A stretch of DNA of 64,000 bases from Ascarosepion bandense (GCA_037127315.1 JBBBDQ010001287.1:4852501-4916500); one strand, 5' to 3'; positions 9,891 to 20,520 are shown, counted from the first letter of the stretch. Notes: generated from the sequence alone by a model not told the origin. Numbers and translations: made by a program.

Positions 9891-9999
9891 ACCCAGGACT
9901 AATGGAAGAAGAACAACAACAATGACAAGTAGACGAAATTAAAGAAGAAAATAAAGAACAAAAAACAAGAAGAAGAAAGGGATAAATCTAGGAGAACTT
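9891..9999. other. A-rich spacer
   Basis: AAC- and GAA-rich sequence; nothing recognised. Confidence 0.4.
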
Positions 10000-10203
10000 T
10001 CTCTGGTAGACTGGTTACCAGCCAAGGTTACGGAACCCGATCTGTCCTATTATTTAATCCATAACTGGAGGAAAGAGACGGATTAATTCCTTTCCCAAGG
10101 GTATTTGTGCGTAAGTAAATGCAATGAATTCAAATGGAAATCGAACTCTGATCCCCGATTTCTCGTTCCGAGCCGATATCCATTGCACGACAATGCACAT
10201 CTA
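10000..10203 (-). mobile_element. SINE-A, 3'-truncated
   Basis: Minus-strand head and middle of SINE-A (GAGCCGATATCCATTGCACG head end on the plus strand). The stem-loop and CTGA tail are missing. Confidence 0.8.
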
Positions 10204-10900
10204 AGGAAAAAGAAAGATAAAGTAAAATATCTTAGGAACGTTTGCCAGTTCTGACAAGAAAGTGAAGGACTGCCATTCGGCTAAATCTGGTGAAAAATTT
10301 CCCATCACTCTACATATATTTGTAGTCAATTCGTTAACCTGGCAATAATGCACCTGCGAGTACAGTTGCACTTGTCTTATGTTAGCCGCTGGTGGCCCCA
10401 GCAGGTGTTTCTGCCAAGCGTTCCTAGCATGCTCTGTCTTGCCCCATCCGCTGTCGATAGTGACCTTACCTCAAAGCCACGCTCGTCATCCAATGGATGG
10501 TTTACCGGCAGCGAAGAAGCCCTGGCTTCATCTATGGCATTCTATTCTCTCTTCTTGAAGAAGTCTGGGAGCAATGTCGTTTTGTTTGGCCAAAGTCCCC
10601 CAGACATATTTTCCCATTGTTTAGAGAGTTAAGCGAGTGAATGATTGGGTCTAGAGTAGAAGGAGCCGAGTTATTTTTGTCTGATTGACCCTAAAAGAAA
10701 GGTTTCGGGTGCTTGGACTTTATATTGACTTGAAGATTCTAGAGGGATTTTTTTATTTTATTTAAATTGTATCTTGCGTTCGACGTTTCGCTAGAGGATG
10801 ATTTATGGAGCCTCTTTAAGTAGTAATGGTGAGTGGCGTTAGTCGGTTGCAAAAATTCAACACACGGCATTAGATAATCAAAGCAAGAAAGACACATGAC
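10204..10900. other. unrecognised region with a 94-codon frame
   Basis: 10348-10632 (+) encodes 94 residues with less base bias than its surroundings, but I recognise no domain and see no splice or homologous support. It may be a relic of a transposon or of a processed gene. The remainder shows nothing. Confidence 0.35.
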
Positions 10901-10901
10901 C

Positions 10902-10988
<87 letters not shown>
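10901..10988. repeat. (CA)n microsatellite
   Basis: About 40 CA units. Confidence 0.97.
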
Positions 10989-10990
<2 letters not shown>

Positions 10991-11129
10991 AATACACACT
11001 ACTCTAGAGATCTTATATCATAATTCAATTTCGATTGCCTGCTTCCAATATATATATATATATATATAGGCTTTCAAGACAGAGTAAAATATCAGTCTCT
11101 TTTGTGCTATGGTGATTATAAAAAAAAAA

Positions 11130-12210
11130 ACACTTAGATGTCACACAAAACTGCATGCATAGAGCACACATTCACTACCCGGTTATAATTGATCTGGCGA
11201 GAAAAGCTTGCTAACCATTACACCTTTTCTTCGATGAGGCAAAAAGTCGAAAGTATAGAGCAGGGGTCGGTAACTGATTTGACCTCGCGGGCTGGATCGT
11301 GTTATAATGACGGGTGGCGGACCGGACGAAGGCCATTAATGAAAAATTAAGGAAAAATTACATATGCAAACCCCTGTCAACCTAAATATTTAAAACCATA
11401 ATGAAATTAAACATAGAGAAATCAGAAAAACAAAAGAAAATCTAAAATTAAAAAACACCTACCAAAAATTACTTTTCCTAATGAAACCTCAAAATACTTC
11501 AAAGTGAAAAAAAAACAACCGAAGTGAAATGGATGAAATTATGACGTGTAGGTTTAAAACTGTTATTGAAAATTATACCACAAACGAACCACACACACAT
11601 ATTAAACACAAACGAATCACATATACACATACGTACGAGTACAAATAGTTGCAAACATATACACTTACGTATGATAAGATAAGAACAGGGCCCATTGAAA
11701 GATTCCAGCAACTTACAGAGAGTAGGTGACAGGGGTAAGCGATAGGTGGTCGCTGTTAGAGGAATGAAATAGAAAGTCGACTGAGACAACATTGTTCCTT
11801 TGAAGGTGACCCTGCCTAATGTCTGTCACCGTTCAGTCGGTCAAATCGGCTCTCAGTTTTTGTTTTATGTTTATTTTTTTAATTTTTACGCAGAAATGGA
11901 GGTGATTGGGTTTTGATCGTGTTTTTGCGGTCATTCAAATTCGGCTGAGTGGTTCAGAGGAAGATAACAGCAGGCATTCTGTTGAATTCGAAAGCCTCCT
12001 CTCTCATGTTAAAAATAGAGTCAATGGTAATCAGGCTTGCAGGCCGGTCAAAATGCTTTCGCGGGCCAGGTCTAGCCCGCGGGCCAGGTCCAGCCCGCGG
12101 GCCATAAGTTGCCGACCCTTGGTATAGAGCAACCAGCGAGGACTGAACTCACAATTCAGTTGTAACTGTTCTGGTAGAACAAGCCCGCTACTACTCAAAG
12201 CCTCGTTTGG
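11130..12210 (-). mobile_element. SINE-C dimer, second copy split by a hAT element
   Basis: Copy one is at 11130-11223 (plus-strand GCTTGCTAACCATTACACC is the tRNA-like head). Copy two begins at about 11228 (CGATGAGGCAAAAAGTCGAA), is interrupted at 11260, and resumes at 12122 with GCGAGGACTGAACTCAC and GGTAGAACAAGCCCGCTA. Removing 11261-12129 restores a contiguous SINE-C, which fixes the order of insertion. Confidence 0.75.
11261..12121. mobile_element. non-autonomous hAT element with 8 bp target-site duplication
   Basis: 861 bp from CAGGGGTCGGTAACT to its imperfect inverted end AGTTGCCGACCCTTG. Flanked by the perfect 8 bp direct repeat GTATAGAG (11253-11260 and 12122-12129). CAGGGGTCGG-type ends followed by CGCGGGCTGG/GCCCGCGGGCC and 8 bp duplications are hallmarks of the hAT superfamily. 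The interior is A-rich and I recognise no transposase. Subterminal GCGGGCCAGGTC is tandemly repeated near 12060-12105. Confidence 0.88.
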
Positions 12211-12349
12211 GAATTCGCGCTAGCAAGTCTATCGATGGTTCCTCAATTTTGCTCATATGGCTTGTGCCAACCCATGCTATGGTTTTCAGGTATGCCAAAG
12301 GTGTCGCACGCTGGTACCGCCTCCTCCATATCAATAACCTCACCTTCCT

Positions 12350-12410
12350 GAAAAATCGACCATGGTGAGATTCGAACGTAGGCTTCATGAACGAACCACT
12401 CAGCCATGCT

Positions 12411-12413
<3 letters not shown>
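12350..12413 (-). mobile_element. tRNA-like head (SINE or tRNA pseudogene)
   Basis: On the minus strand AGCATGGCTGAGTGGTTCG matches the tRNA A box closely, and CTACGTTCGAATCTCACCA is B-box-like about 30 bases later, normal for a pol III internal promoter. Downstream sequence to about 12240 may be the SINE body. I see no second copy in the window. Confidence 0.5.

Positions 12414-12495
<82 letters not shown>
12414..12495. repeat. (CA)n-(TA)n compound microsatellite
   Basis: CA repeats to about 12470, then TA repeats. Confidence 0.97.
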
Positions 12496-12555
12496 TACTG
12501 TGAGGAACAAATGTTTATTTATTCTTAGTACAAATTTTCGCTCTGTTATTTTATA

Positions 12556-13018
12556 TCAAGCAGTAGAAACTAGGAAAAGAGTACTGGATTCCTACGTTCT
12601 GTCTGTCCTTCAATTATGCAGTGAATGCTGGACAATACCATCAAACTTGACGCAACTGAAATGTGGTTCTACAGAAGGATGTTGCGAATATCATGAATCG
12701 AGCATGTGAGCAATGATGAGGTCTTAGAAATGATGCAAACAAAAACGAAATTAATACTGAGCATCAGGAAGAGACAGCTGGGACACACAATGAGGAAGGA
12801 GGGCTTGGAGAATCTGATACTAACAGGCCAGATAGAGAAAAAAAGAGACATGGGAAAGCAACGGATAACATATTTGAAGAACTTAATCAGGTGGATGACG
12901 GAACGAGAATTTCATGGTGTAACAGGAGAAGGCATGCTCAGAGCCACCAGGGATAGGGAGAAGTGGAAGGCCATTATCGCCTACGTCGTGGAGGGACAAG
13001 TCACATAGAAGAAGTGTT
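12556..13018 (+). pseudogene. RTE-L C-terminal fragment, diverged subfamily
   Basis: Contains SECWT, a frameshifted WFYRRMLRI block, SIRKRQL.GHTMRKE, LTGQIEKKRD and WMTERE, ending GQVT-stop with a short GAAGAAG tail. Frames change near 12700 and residues between RKRQL and GH are deleted. More diverged from 4108-5211 than the copy at 633-1527, so an older insertion or a separate subfamily. Confidence 0.8.
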
Positions 13019-13040
13019 TCATTACCAAAAATACTCCGTG

Positions 13041-13084
13041 TCTTATCTCTCTTTCGCTCTCTCCCTCTCTCTCTCTTTCTCCCC

Positions 13085-13122
<38 letters not shown>

Positions 13123-13163
13123 CTATCTATATATATATATACATATATATATATTGATAGATT
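13041..13163. repeat. (TC)n, (TATC)n and (TA)n microsatellites
   Basis: CT-rich stretch, then TATC repeats, then TA repeats. Confidence 0.95.
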
Positions 13164-13594
13164 GATTGATTCGGTGCTTTATCTAGTGTTTGCAGGCTTT
13201 TTCAACTTCAGACCAACGGGCAAAGTTGTTTTCTAATTCTACGCTGCGAAATGACATTATTGTCTCCCAATATGGTGGACGTCAAAAGTGCTTTTAAATT
13301 TAATGACTTTCCTCAACATTTCATTTAATACGTGAATGTAATCACTTCCGCTTCCGGCTATCGTTTGCTGTTCATGAATTCACTATCGAGGCTGGATTTG
13401 CGCGTACAAGCTTTACAGGATTATTTAATCGATCACTTAGGCTGGATTTTCCATGATTAATTGAAGATCCCGGCATAACGAATAAGCACATGATTTTGAA
13501 AACCTGGTGTATTTTAATGTATAATTTACCTACAATTGCTTCAAGGCAGCGGAAGTCGCAGAAAAAAAAAGTGGGGATTTCTACATTCAATATA
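13164..13594. other. unrecognised intergenic sequence
   Basis: Mixed composition, short frames on both strands with no recognisable domain. Confidence 0.4.
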
Positions 13595-13690
13595 TTGAAT
13601 CAATTGTTTGGTTTGATTTGGTTTGGTTTGCTTTTCGGCATATCAACATCAATGCGTTATTTAACGACGACGAAATTTTTACAGTAGATT
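13595..13690 (+). repeat. B repeat head, fragment
   Basis: TTTGGTTTGCTTTTCGGCAT, ATCAACATCAATGCG and GTTATTTAACGACG match the B head; it ends near TTTTTACAGTAGATTTG. A similar head subtype recurs at 51415-51640. Confidence 0.6.
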
Positions 13691-13704
13691 TGTATGAATG
13701 ATCA

Positions 13705-13993
13705 GCTTGGCCGAGAGGTCTAGGCGACAGTCATTAGATTGTAAATATAGCATACATGGTTTCGATCCCCGTTCACAAACCTGTAAATATTAATTGGAGT
13801 AGATAGACTAAACTATCGCCCGGTTCACACTCCACCCACATCTATTAAACAGGTGAAGAGGCCCATCTCTTGTTCCCTGTTTAGGATGTGGTTTCCGGCT
13901 TTCTCTTTTCCATTCTTTTTACCCTTACGTAGCCCCCTGCGCATCAGTGGCGTTATCGCCTTGCTTGGGGTGATATGATTAAAAAAAAAAAAA
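13705..13993 (+). mobile_element. E element preceded by a tRNA-Leu/Ser-like head
   Basis: 13705-13785 holds a strong A box (TTGGCCGAGAGGTCTAGGCG) and a B-box-like GGTTTCGATCCCC, then AATTGGAGTAGATAGACTAA and the E body, ending in CCTGCGCATCAGTGGCG, CCTTGCTTGGGGTGATATGA and poly(A) at about 13980-13993. The last ~55 bases match the J-LINE 3' end. The body (CTATCGCCCGG to TTTCCGGCTTT) matches sequence upstream of the J-LINE frame at 16845. Whether the tRNA-like head belongs to E is uncertain, since the other E copies lack it. Confidence 0.65.
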
Positions 13994-14029
13994 ATACTTT
14001 CTTTTTGAAGTGTGTTTTCGTTAAGAGTC

Positions 14030-14115
14030 AGATTTTGCTGGTAATATTTTCAAAGACATATTTTTGTTGGTAGCATTTTCCTTCAAAAAAGTATTTTTGT
14101 TGGTAAAATGTCGAT
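14030..14115 (+). repeat. B repeat internal fragment
   Basis: GTCAGATTTTGCTGGTAATA and two TTTTTGTTGGTA motifs match the A/T-rich middle of B. Confidence 0.5.
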
Positions 14116-14946
14116 AAGTGTTATGGTGAAACACACGTATTCCTCAGCTAATGGACTCTCCCTTCTATATTAATATGATTTAACAGGAAGTTAACTCGAG
14201 AAGTACCTGGGAAGTTGGAAGTTAAGTAGGACTACATAGAGCAACTGAGGTATTATGGTGGACGTGGTAAGAATGGCAAGTAAAAATGTGGTATTATGGT
14301 GTAAGGTTTATTGTAAGTGTGTAAGTGTAGACGAAAGTGAATAGGTAAGTTAAATTAGGACAGAGAATGACCAGTCTTCCTCATCCCCGTTTTAGGCCTT
14401 GTGCCACATTTGTATATATATGTACAATAAGTATTGAAGTTCTTGGGACGTTCATAGGAGTTCTAGAGAGTTCTTTAGAGTTCTATTGAAATTCAGTAGT
14501 ACTATTAGTTAGTTCCAATTTGGATATCGTTGGACTTGGGCAGTTGTTATAAGTCGGCAGTTAGCCGAATACTAAGGAGTCAACTTACAGTGTATGATTA
14601 CCAAGTTCCTAATAATTTGGGTGCGTTAAGTCGATTAGCAACGACAGAGCAGGATTATAACTTTCAGGGAGAAAACTACTCCACAACAATAAGAAAGCAC
14701 GTTCTGTTCTTGTGGTGGATGTCTGGGTGAGTAGCTTTGATTGGATCGTCTGTGTGTATTGTAAAGCCCCATAAAATTGTTAGAGGTCCTATCCCCCCCC
14801 CTAAATGGGGTCTGGGTGATGTTCATGCTACTTTCTTAAATTTTATTTCAATAAAAATTGTTACTATTATAAGTTTTGCTTTTCGCTTACACTAAATTTC
14901 TAAAATTAGACTTAGAAAATTTTCTGAACATAAAAATCATATAACG
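14116..14946. other. unrecognised intergenic sequence
   Basis: No family recognised. Includes a C homopolymer near 14792-14800 and a G homopolymer near 14946-14956. Confidence 0.4.
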
Positions 14947-15035
14947 GGGGGGGGGGCAGCCACGGCTCGCGAGCCACATAAGGCTCAATGAGTTTTAATA
15001 TGCGGCTCATGGAAATATATTGGCAGAACTCTTTT
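14947..15035 (+). mobile_element. solo hAT-like terminus
   Basis: GGCAGCCACGGCTCGCGAGC then CACATAAGGCTC and GCGGCTCATGG resembles the terminal/subterminal style of hAT elements. I could not find a matching inverted end or an 8 bp duplication. Confidence 0.4.
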
Positions 15036-15179
15036 TTTCCATCACACTTATTATAAAACGTAAATAAGAAAAAAAATTGTGCTGTTTCTTATTTTATTTT
15101 CCACACACACACACACGCAATAAAAATTAATTCACACACCTGTATCTCAAAAAAATACAATTGCGCGGGAATTCACCCC

Positions 15180-15720
15180 TTTCCATACCCTGTGGGGTCA
15201 AAAACAAGGACGGCACACCCAAAAGTTCGGACATAGTGGAAAGCACACCACGTGGTCAAAAATATGATTTATTGACCAATCAGGGCTCAACATAAGTAAC
15301 CTATTTTTTAATCTCCCCAGAGCCTCACCATTCAGATATAAGGAAGGTAGAAACCCTCAACAGTCAGAGGAGACCAGCGACAAGCTGACATCAAAGGGCA
15401 CACGGACAGCTTCGAGCATACACACAGAGAGAATCCAGCAGTTCACACAACAGGCAGAATCCGTATCCGTGAACCTTCTTTCACCCTCTCTTTCTCTCAT
15501 CTCGCTCGCCACACATCGTCCTACCTTTCCCTCTCACATTCCCAGTTCCTTTCTTTCACTTTCTTTCTACAGCAGTACGGACAATCTCATATTTTGTACA
15601 AAAAAAATAATTCTTTTATTTTTTTACGAAAATAAACAAAAGTTTATTTTACTTTATTTGTAGTGCATTTTTCTTTTTATTATTTGTTTGAGGGATTTCT
15701 TAGCCCCTCTACAAATTTAA
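15180..15720 (+). other. promoter-like to polyadenylation-like segment, possible solo LTR
   Basis: A CCAAT box (GACCAATCAGG, 15274-15285) is followed about 55 bases later by TATA-like AGATATAAGG (about 15337) and an initiator-like CAGTCAGAGG about 25 bases on, then C-rich sequence and AATAAA-type signals near 15630-15650. This order resembles U3-R-U5 of a solo LTR starting near TGTGGGG and ending near CTCTACA, but no flanking duplication was found. Confidence 0.3.
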
Positions 15721-15829
15721 TCATAATTTTTCCGTGTGTATAAATTGTAATCTCATTGGATTAAAAGTTAATTCTTATATACAGACCTATGAACATGTGG
15801 TTACATTGCCACCCAGTGATTAATATCGA

Positions 15830-16440
15830 TCAGCGGCTTTGCAGACATTGTCTGATTCTCTGCCTCTGGCAGAGCGTAACCCAGACTAGGCTGCGCCGAA
15901 GAGTAGAGTCTCGTTTATAAAAAATTAGACTAAAATATTTTGCCCGAGCTATATGGCTTGGATTATCCACATTAAAAAAGCATCGTGCTACATTTTGTCT
16001 CAAGAGGGGAGGCAGCTAAATACCTATTTTGCTGTCTAGCGATTAACTTTGCTCAGACGAAGATGATATAATGTAATTATTTACATTATTTACATTGCTC
16101 GAACTGTTGTCCTCATCTTTGTTGCCATATTCACCTTCAATATTTGTCTAGATTTCTGAGAGGAGATATTGTAATTATTTACACTATTTACATTGTTCGG
16201 ACTGTTGTCCTCATATTTGTTGCCATATTCACCTTTAATATCTGTCTATATTTCTCGGACTCTCTACCCTCGTGTAGAGAGTAAACTGGACGAAGACCCG
16301 TCGAAGGGTAGAGTCTCGTCTGTGGAAAAGTAGACTAACATTTTTGTCTGAGCTATATAGCCACATAAAAAAAAACCTTTCGCCATATTTTATCTCAAGT
16401 GAGGAGGCAGCTAAATATCTACATTGCTGTCTAGCAGTAT
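15830..16440. repeat. ~400 bp direct duplication with an inner ~110 bp duplication
   Basis: AGAGTAGAGTCTCGTTTATA (15899) recurs as a near match at about 16303. GAGGCAGCTAAATACC (about 16008) recurs at about 16402. Between them, TTTACATTGCTCG...TGTTGCCATATTCACC is itself duplicated (about 16067-16160 and 16169-16260). Unrecognised family. Confidence 0.7.
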
Positions 16441-16844
16441 TTTATTTTAATCTCCAGGGGAAGGCGTCCCCTTAAATTTTACATCCCCCTCGGGAGGGGG
16501 CTTAGTTTACGAAATGACATGTTCACGAAATGACTCATTTCAAGTCATTACACTAGTAACAAATAATTTCTCGTCTGACACTTTAAATTTTATTTTGGTA
16601 TGACTGTCTTCTGAAATTTTTTAAATCAACTTTTAAGTGTTATCTGCACGTGGTAAGTTCGCCTCTTTTATTTTATTTAACTTTATGTTTGGGTTTTTTG
16701 GGTTCCCTTTTGTTTATTTTATTTGTATTTTATTTTTGTTACGACCTTAAGTAGTTTGTGTAAATTATTTTGGCATTCAAGGTTCGTTTCGACTTATAGA
16801 CTTATACTAAGTTAAACTTAGTAAATTTTTAGTAAGTTCCTACT
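16441..16844. other. unrecognised intergenic sequence
   Basis: T-rich, no family or gene seen. Confidence 0.4.
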
Positions 16845-18650
16845 ATCGCCCGGTCTCACACTCCACCCCCTTCTTTTGAACAAGAGTAGAGGTGATCGCC
16901 TTGTTTCTAGTTTAGGAAGGGTTCCCGGTTCATCCCCCTTCTTCGGGCTTAGTGTTAGTTCAGCTGGAAGCTCTTTGCAGTTACGGAGTATGGTGGCAAA
17001 GTCTTTACATTCTGAGGGTATCGGGTTGGCAGTTTCCTGGTTGCTGCTTCCGACTGGTAGTTAGGAGCCCGAACTCTTGCGTAGCGTCTTGAGAGGCTGC
17101 TCTGATCAACAATTGAATAATACCGGGGTTCTTGTAGTACCATATCGCGCATGGACGGGCGTCCCTGCATGAACGTTCGATGGGCAACCACGAGGCCACA
17201 TTATGTTGTAGGCCGCGCCAGTCTCTATCCTTCACATGCTGCAAACAAGTGACCGACTGATTATATTCTAGACCTCTCCTTAACTAAATCACTATGGAAA
17301 AAAGCAAACATAATAACAAAACTAAACCAGCTAGTCTGAAAAGGCCCAAACCCGTCTGCGTCTCTTTCACTAACATACGTGGTATCCGCACTAATTTTCT
17401 CAGCGTAGAACCATTCCTTCACACTAGCTCACCTGATATCTTAGCACTATGCGAAACTAATCTTGACCCTTCTATCCCCTCTTCTGAGTTTTACGTTCCT
17501 GGCTACCTTCCCCTCTTCAGGAAGAACTCCAATGTTCATATGCATGGGCTTGGTGTGTATGTCAGCGAACACCTTCCCCTAGCTAGGGTGACATCTCTTG
17601 AATCCCTGGATCATTCTTTCATGTGCTTCCGTCTCTCACTTCTAAGCTCGATTAGCTATCTCTTCTTTCTCTACCGCTCCCCTTCCTCCCCTGAATGTTC
17701 GTTACTTGACAGCATCTCTGAAAATATCGACAAAGCCATTTCTTCACATCCCTCTATCCATATATTTGTGTTTGGTGACTTTAACGCCCACCACACCAAG
17801 TGACTGGAGAGCTCTGTCACCGACCTTGCTGGTGTCCACACCATGAATATTTCAATCACCCAATGCCTTACGCAAGTGGTGGACTTCCCCACGCGTTTCT
17901 CCGACAACCCTAACGGAAGGGACTCACTACTAGACCTCTGCTTCACTTCCATCCCAGACTCTTGCACTACCAGACAGCTCTGCCCTCTCGGAAACTCTGA
18001 CCACACCGTAGTTTCCGTCAACATTTCATTCCACTCCCACCCGACCCAGCAACCCAGACCAGTAGAATATCCTACTGCTACCAAAGAGTAGACTGGGATT
18101 TGTTCCGAAACTTTCTCTGTGACGTCCCATGGAACAACCTTTTCAGTCTTCCCGTCGAAGAATGTGCATCCAAGGTCTCCTCCTGTGTTAAGGCTGGCAT
18201 CAATGCTTTCATCCCTGCCAGGAAATTTCAGCTTAAATCTAATTCGTCTCCATGGTTCTCGCCCGCTTGCTCGGCCGCCATTGCCCACCGGAATCATTTC
18301 TTCAGCTCGTAATAAGTGTAAAAAGATATTTAACGAAGCTAAAATGTTGTTTGTTGCCAGAATGAAGCAACAGATAGCATCCTCTAAGTTCGGCGCCAAA
18401 GACTACTGGCGACTCCTGTAAAAGAGTGCTTAGCAAGTCCTCAATACATCCACTAAACAAAAATTTTGAGGTCCTCGCCTCTTCAGCGGACAAGGCTGAA
18501 TGCTTTGCTCGCATATTCTCGAACAATTCGAGACTGGACTCGTCTAGAGTTTCTACACCAGATTTCCCACCTAGAACTGAGGTTCAACTGAATGACGTCC
18601 ACATTACACCCTCGCTTGTCTCTAAAATATCCGAGCTGATATCGACTGCA
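16845..18650 (+). pseudogene. J-LINE 5' half: 5' UTR, EEP endonuclease and linker, broken
   Basis: From 17294 the frame encodes the apurinic-like (EEP) endonuclease of a jockey/CR1-type LINE: VSFTNIRGIRTNF, LALCETNLD, GLGVYVSEHLP and FVFGDFNAHH. It is cut at 17803 by TGA where kin have Trp-like codons, continues in the same frame at 17843 with VDFPTRFSDNP, LLDLCF and LGNSDHTVVSVNI, then frameshifts near 18080 (WFSPACSAAIAHRNHFF) and again near 18310 and 18420. Coding homology ends near 18650, before the RT catalytic motifs. 16845-16945 resembles the E body and probably belongs to the 5' UTR. Inactive. Confidence 0.85.
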
Positions 18651-18665
18651 CCACAACGCACATCC
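18630..18665 (-). mobile_element. SINE-A 5' end fragment
   Basis: ATATCGACTGCACCACAACG and CACATCC match the SINE-A head. It lies exactly between the plus J-LINE 5' half and the minus J-LINE 3' end. Confidence 0.55.
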
Positions 18666-19050
18666 GCTAGTCTAGTAGCTCGTGTAAATTCATACAGCAG
18701 TGAGTTAAGTTCATTGGAGAAGAAGCCGTGAAAGTATTTGTGGAAGAGTCACAGGGAAGCCACGTCACGCCGGTGAGAGAGCGACTGAAGCCAAGCTGCC
18801 AAGTCGGTATCGATCAGGGAAGCAATAATTGGAAGGGAGTTTCACAGGCGGGCAGTGCGAAAATATTTCTTAGAGTAAAAGAGGCAGTTACATTTTACTA
18901 TTTCAGTGTTAAAAGGACAGGACCTAGGTGCTCGCAGTTACCATGAAATTATTTGTCGAAAATAGAGGTAAGCCACATCACGTCGGTGAGAAAGTGACTT
19001 ACATTGCAGATCCTTCTTTGAAGTTTGTCGAGAATTTTAAATCTGGCCAT
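18666..19050 (-). pseudogene. J-LINE 3' end, inverted and internally duplicated
   Basis: Plus-strand CTCGTGTAAATTCATAC, GCCGTGAAAGTATTTGTGGA and GCCGGTGAGAGAGCGACTG are reverse complements of the J-LINE C-terminal region (SHRRD, FYKYFHGF, ARDTRL). Around 18820-18930 the sequence returns to the more 3' segment (RLWNSLP region), then 18941-19050 repeats the FHGF region again in worn form. No intact frame. Confidence 0.7.
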
Positions 19051-19075
19051 AATTGCATAATTACATTGCATTTGA

Positions 19076-19464
19076 ATACATGGTTCTATTGTCATTTCGC
19101 GCTATCACGCGGTGTGACGTCATAGAACCGCATTGCAAATTTGCGAACTGCGTTTGTTATTTTTGTTAACTACTGCCGTTGCCTAGCGGAGTTTTATGTC
19201 AACACAAAATAAAATCGTTGGTGATGGTGAATGTTATTGTGTTACCGTCTTAATAACCTCTCTGAAGATGGCTCATGTGAGACGAAAGCTTAGAAACAAA
19301 TTAATAAAAAATTATCCAAATGTTGGAGAATTTTTGTCTTTATTTTCAACTGAAATTAAAGCCGAAATACAACGTTTAGAATGGCGCTTGATTAAACATA
19401 ATAGACATTCATTGTCTCTTATATTTAACAGTATATGTTTAGAAAATTATTTGCTGCCTCGATA

Positions 19465-19468
<4 letters not shown>
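19076..19468 (+). repeat. F repeat, copy 1
   Basis: About 393 bp, followed by (TA)n. Closely matches 53424-53820 in the same orientation. Contains TGTGACGTCATAGAACCGC and the hammerhead-like CTGAAGATGGCTCATGTGAG-ACGAAAG. A 106-codon frame (19196-19516) spans it, but the second copy is interrupted, so coding is unproven. Possibly a Penelope-like element terminal fragment. Confidence 0.65.
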
Positions 19469-19498
<30 letters not shown>

Positions 19499-19539
19499 CT
19501 TAATTTCGTTCTTTAGATGTACCAATTTTTTCTGATACC

Positions 19540-20340
19540 AAATATTATATCTGAAATAAAACCCTCGCGTGGAATTGAAACTGTTGTCGTGACACGCGAT
19601 GTTGTTTTATAAGATATTCCTTGTAACTTAATTATTCGGGTCGCATCGTGCTAAAACATAAATAAAAATAGCGAAACGTAAGATTAACAATAGCTTTGAA
19701 GCCGTTTATTTTCCTCCTTTCAAAAGCGCGGGAAATGAGCGATACGCTTTTTCCCGTCATGCGAAAACATATCGAAATGCCATTTGTGTTTTTATCTCGA
19801 TCTAATTTTCCCGCTCATCGTCCATTTTCTGCAGTCATACGAAATAAAAATGGCGAACGGCTTCAGTGCAACATATCCGCCATTTTATTGAATACGACCG
19901 CCATTTTCATCAACGAATTTCCCATGTTCCTGGCGGCGAGAGGAAGTTATACAAATTTAAGAACAGCCTAATAAAATGCCCGTCTTTTTCTCTGTGAGAT
20001 AACGCTGAACATCCTACACTAGTAGGCAATTGCTCTAGCTTTTTTTTATTTATTTTATTGATTGCACACGGATAAGGCTTGTTAATATGGCCGCTTTTTA
20101 TCTTCACGATCTTTAGTTAGTATCCAGTTAGCTAAATAAAATAACAACGGACGATAAAATTTTAGACGAACGTTATGATGGAGAACATTTCTACCGACTT
20201 GGATATGTTCACTTTGTTTTTTGTTTTTTTTTTCTGGTCGTTATTTTATTTTATTTTATTTTGCATAATTTTTGCCAAATAGTTTTACGATAATCACAAT
20301 AAACATGGCGTACCTTAAATACTGTACTTTTGAAGAGAAA
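19540..20340. promoter_or_regulatory. possible CpG-bearing regulatory region with YY1-like motifs
   Basis: Unlike its AT-rich surroundings this stretch has frequent CG dinucleotides and ATGGCG-type cores: AAAATGGCG (19847-19855), CCGCCATTTT (19877-19886 and 19898-19907), AATATGGCCGC (20085-20095) and AACATGGCG (20302-20310). CCGCCATTTT is the reverse of the known YY1 consensus. No second copy is seen in the window. No adjacent gene is recognised, so promoter function is speculative. A 91-codon frame at 19696-19971 lacks any domain. Confidence 0.35.
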
Positions 20341-20520
20341 TGTTTTGTTCATGTCGCGCTGTAACTTCTTTCACTATCTCCTTTTCTTCTTACCGTCGGG
20401 CCTTGATGGGAACGGATAAAACTCTTCAAACCTTCATTACATACGAACAAATGAAGAAAGCCTCCGGTTCAACAATAAAAAAAGATATGCACTACAAAAC
20501 TAACAACATAATCATGCTGC

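Noticed and set aside
10348..10632. Possible small host gene of 94 codons
   Set aside because: No recognised motif, no neighbouring exon or splice evidence; kept only as an unrecognised region.
17671..18399. 242-codon minus-strand frame
   Set aside because: Antisense to the J-LINE endonuclease and linker, whose plus-strand motifs are clear.
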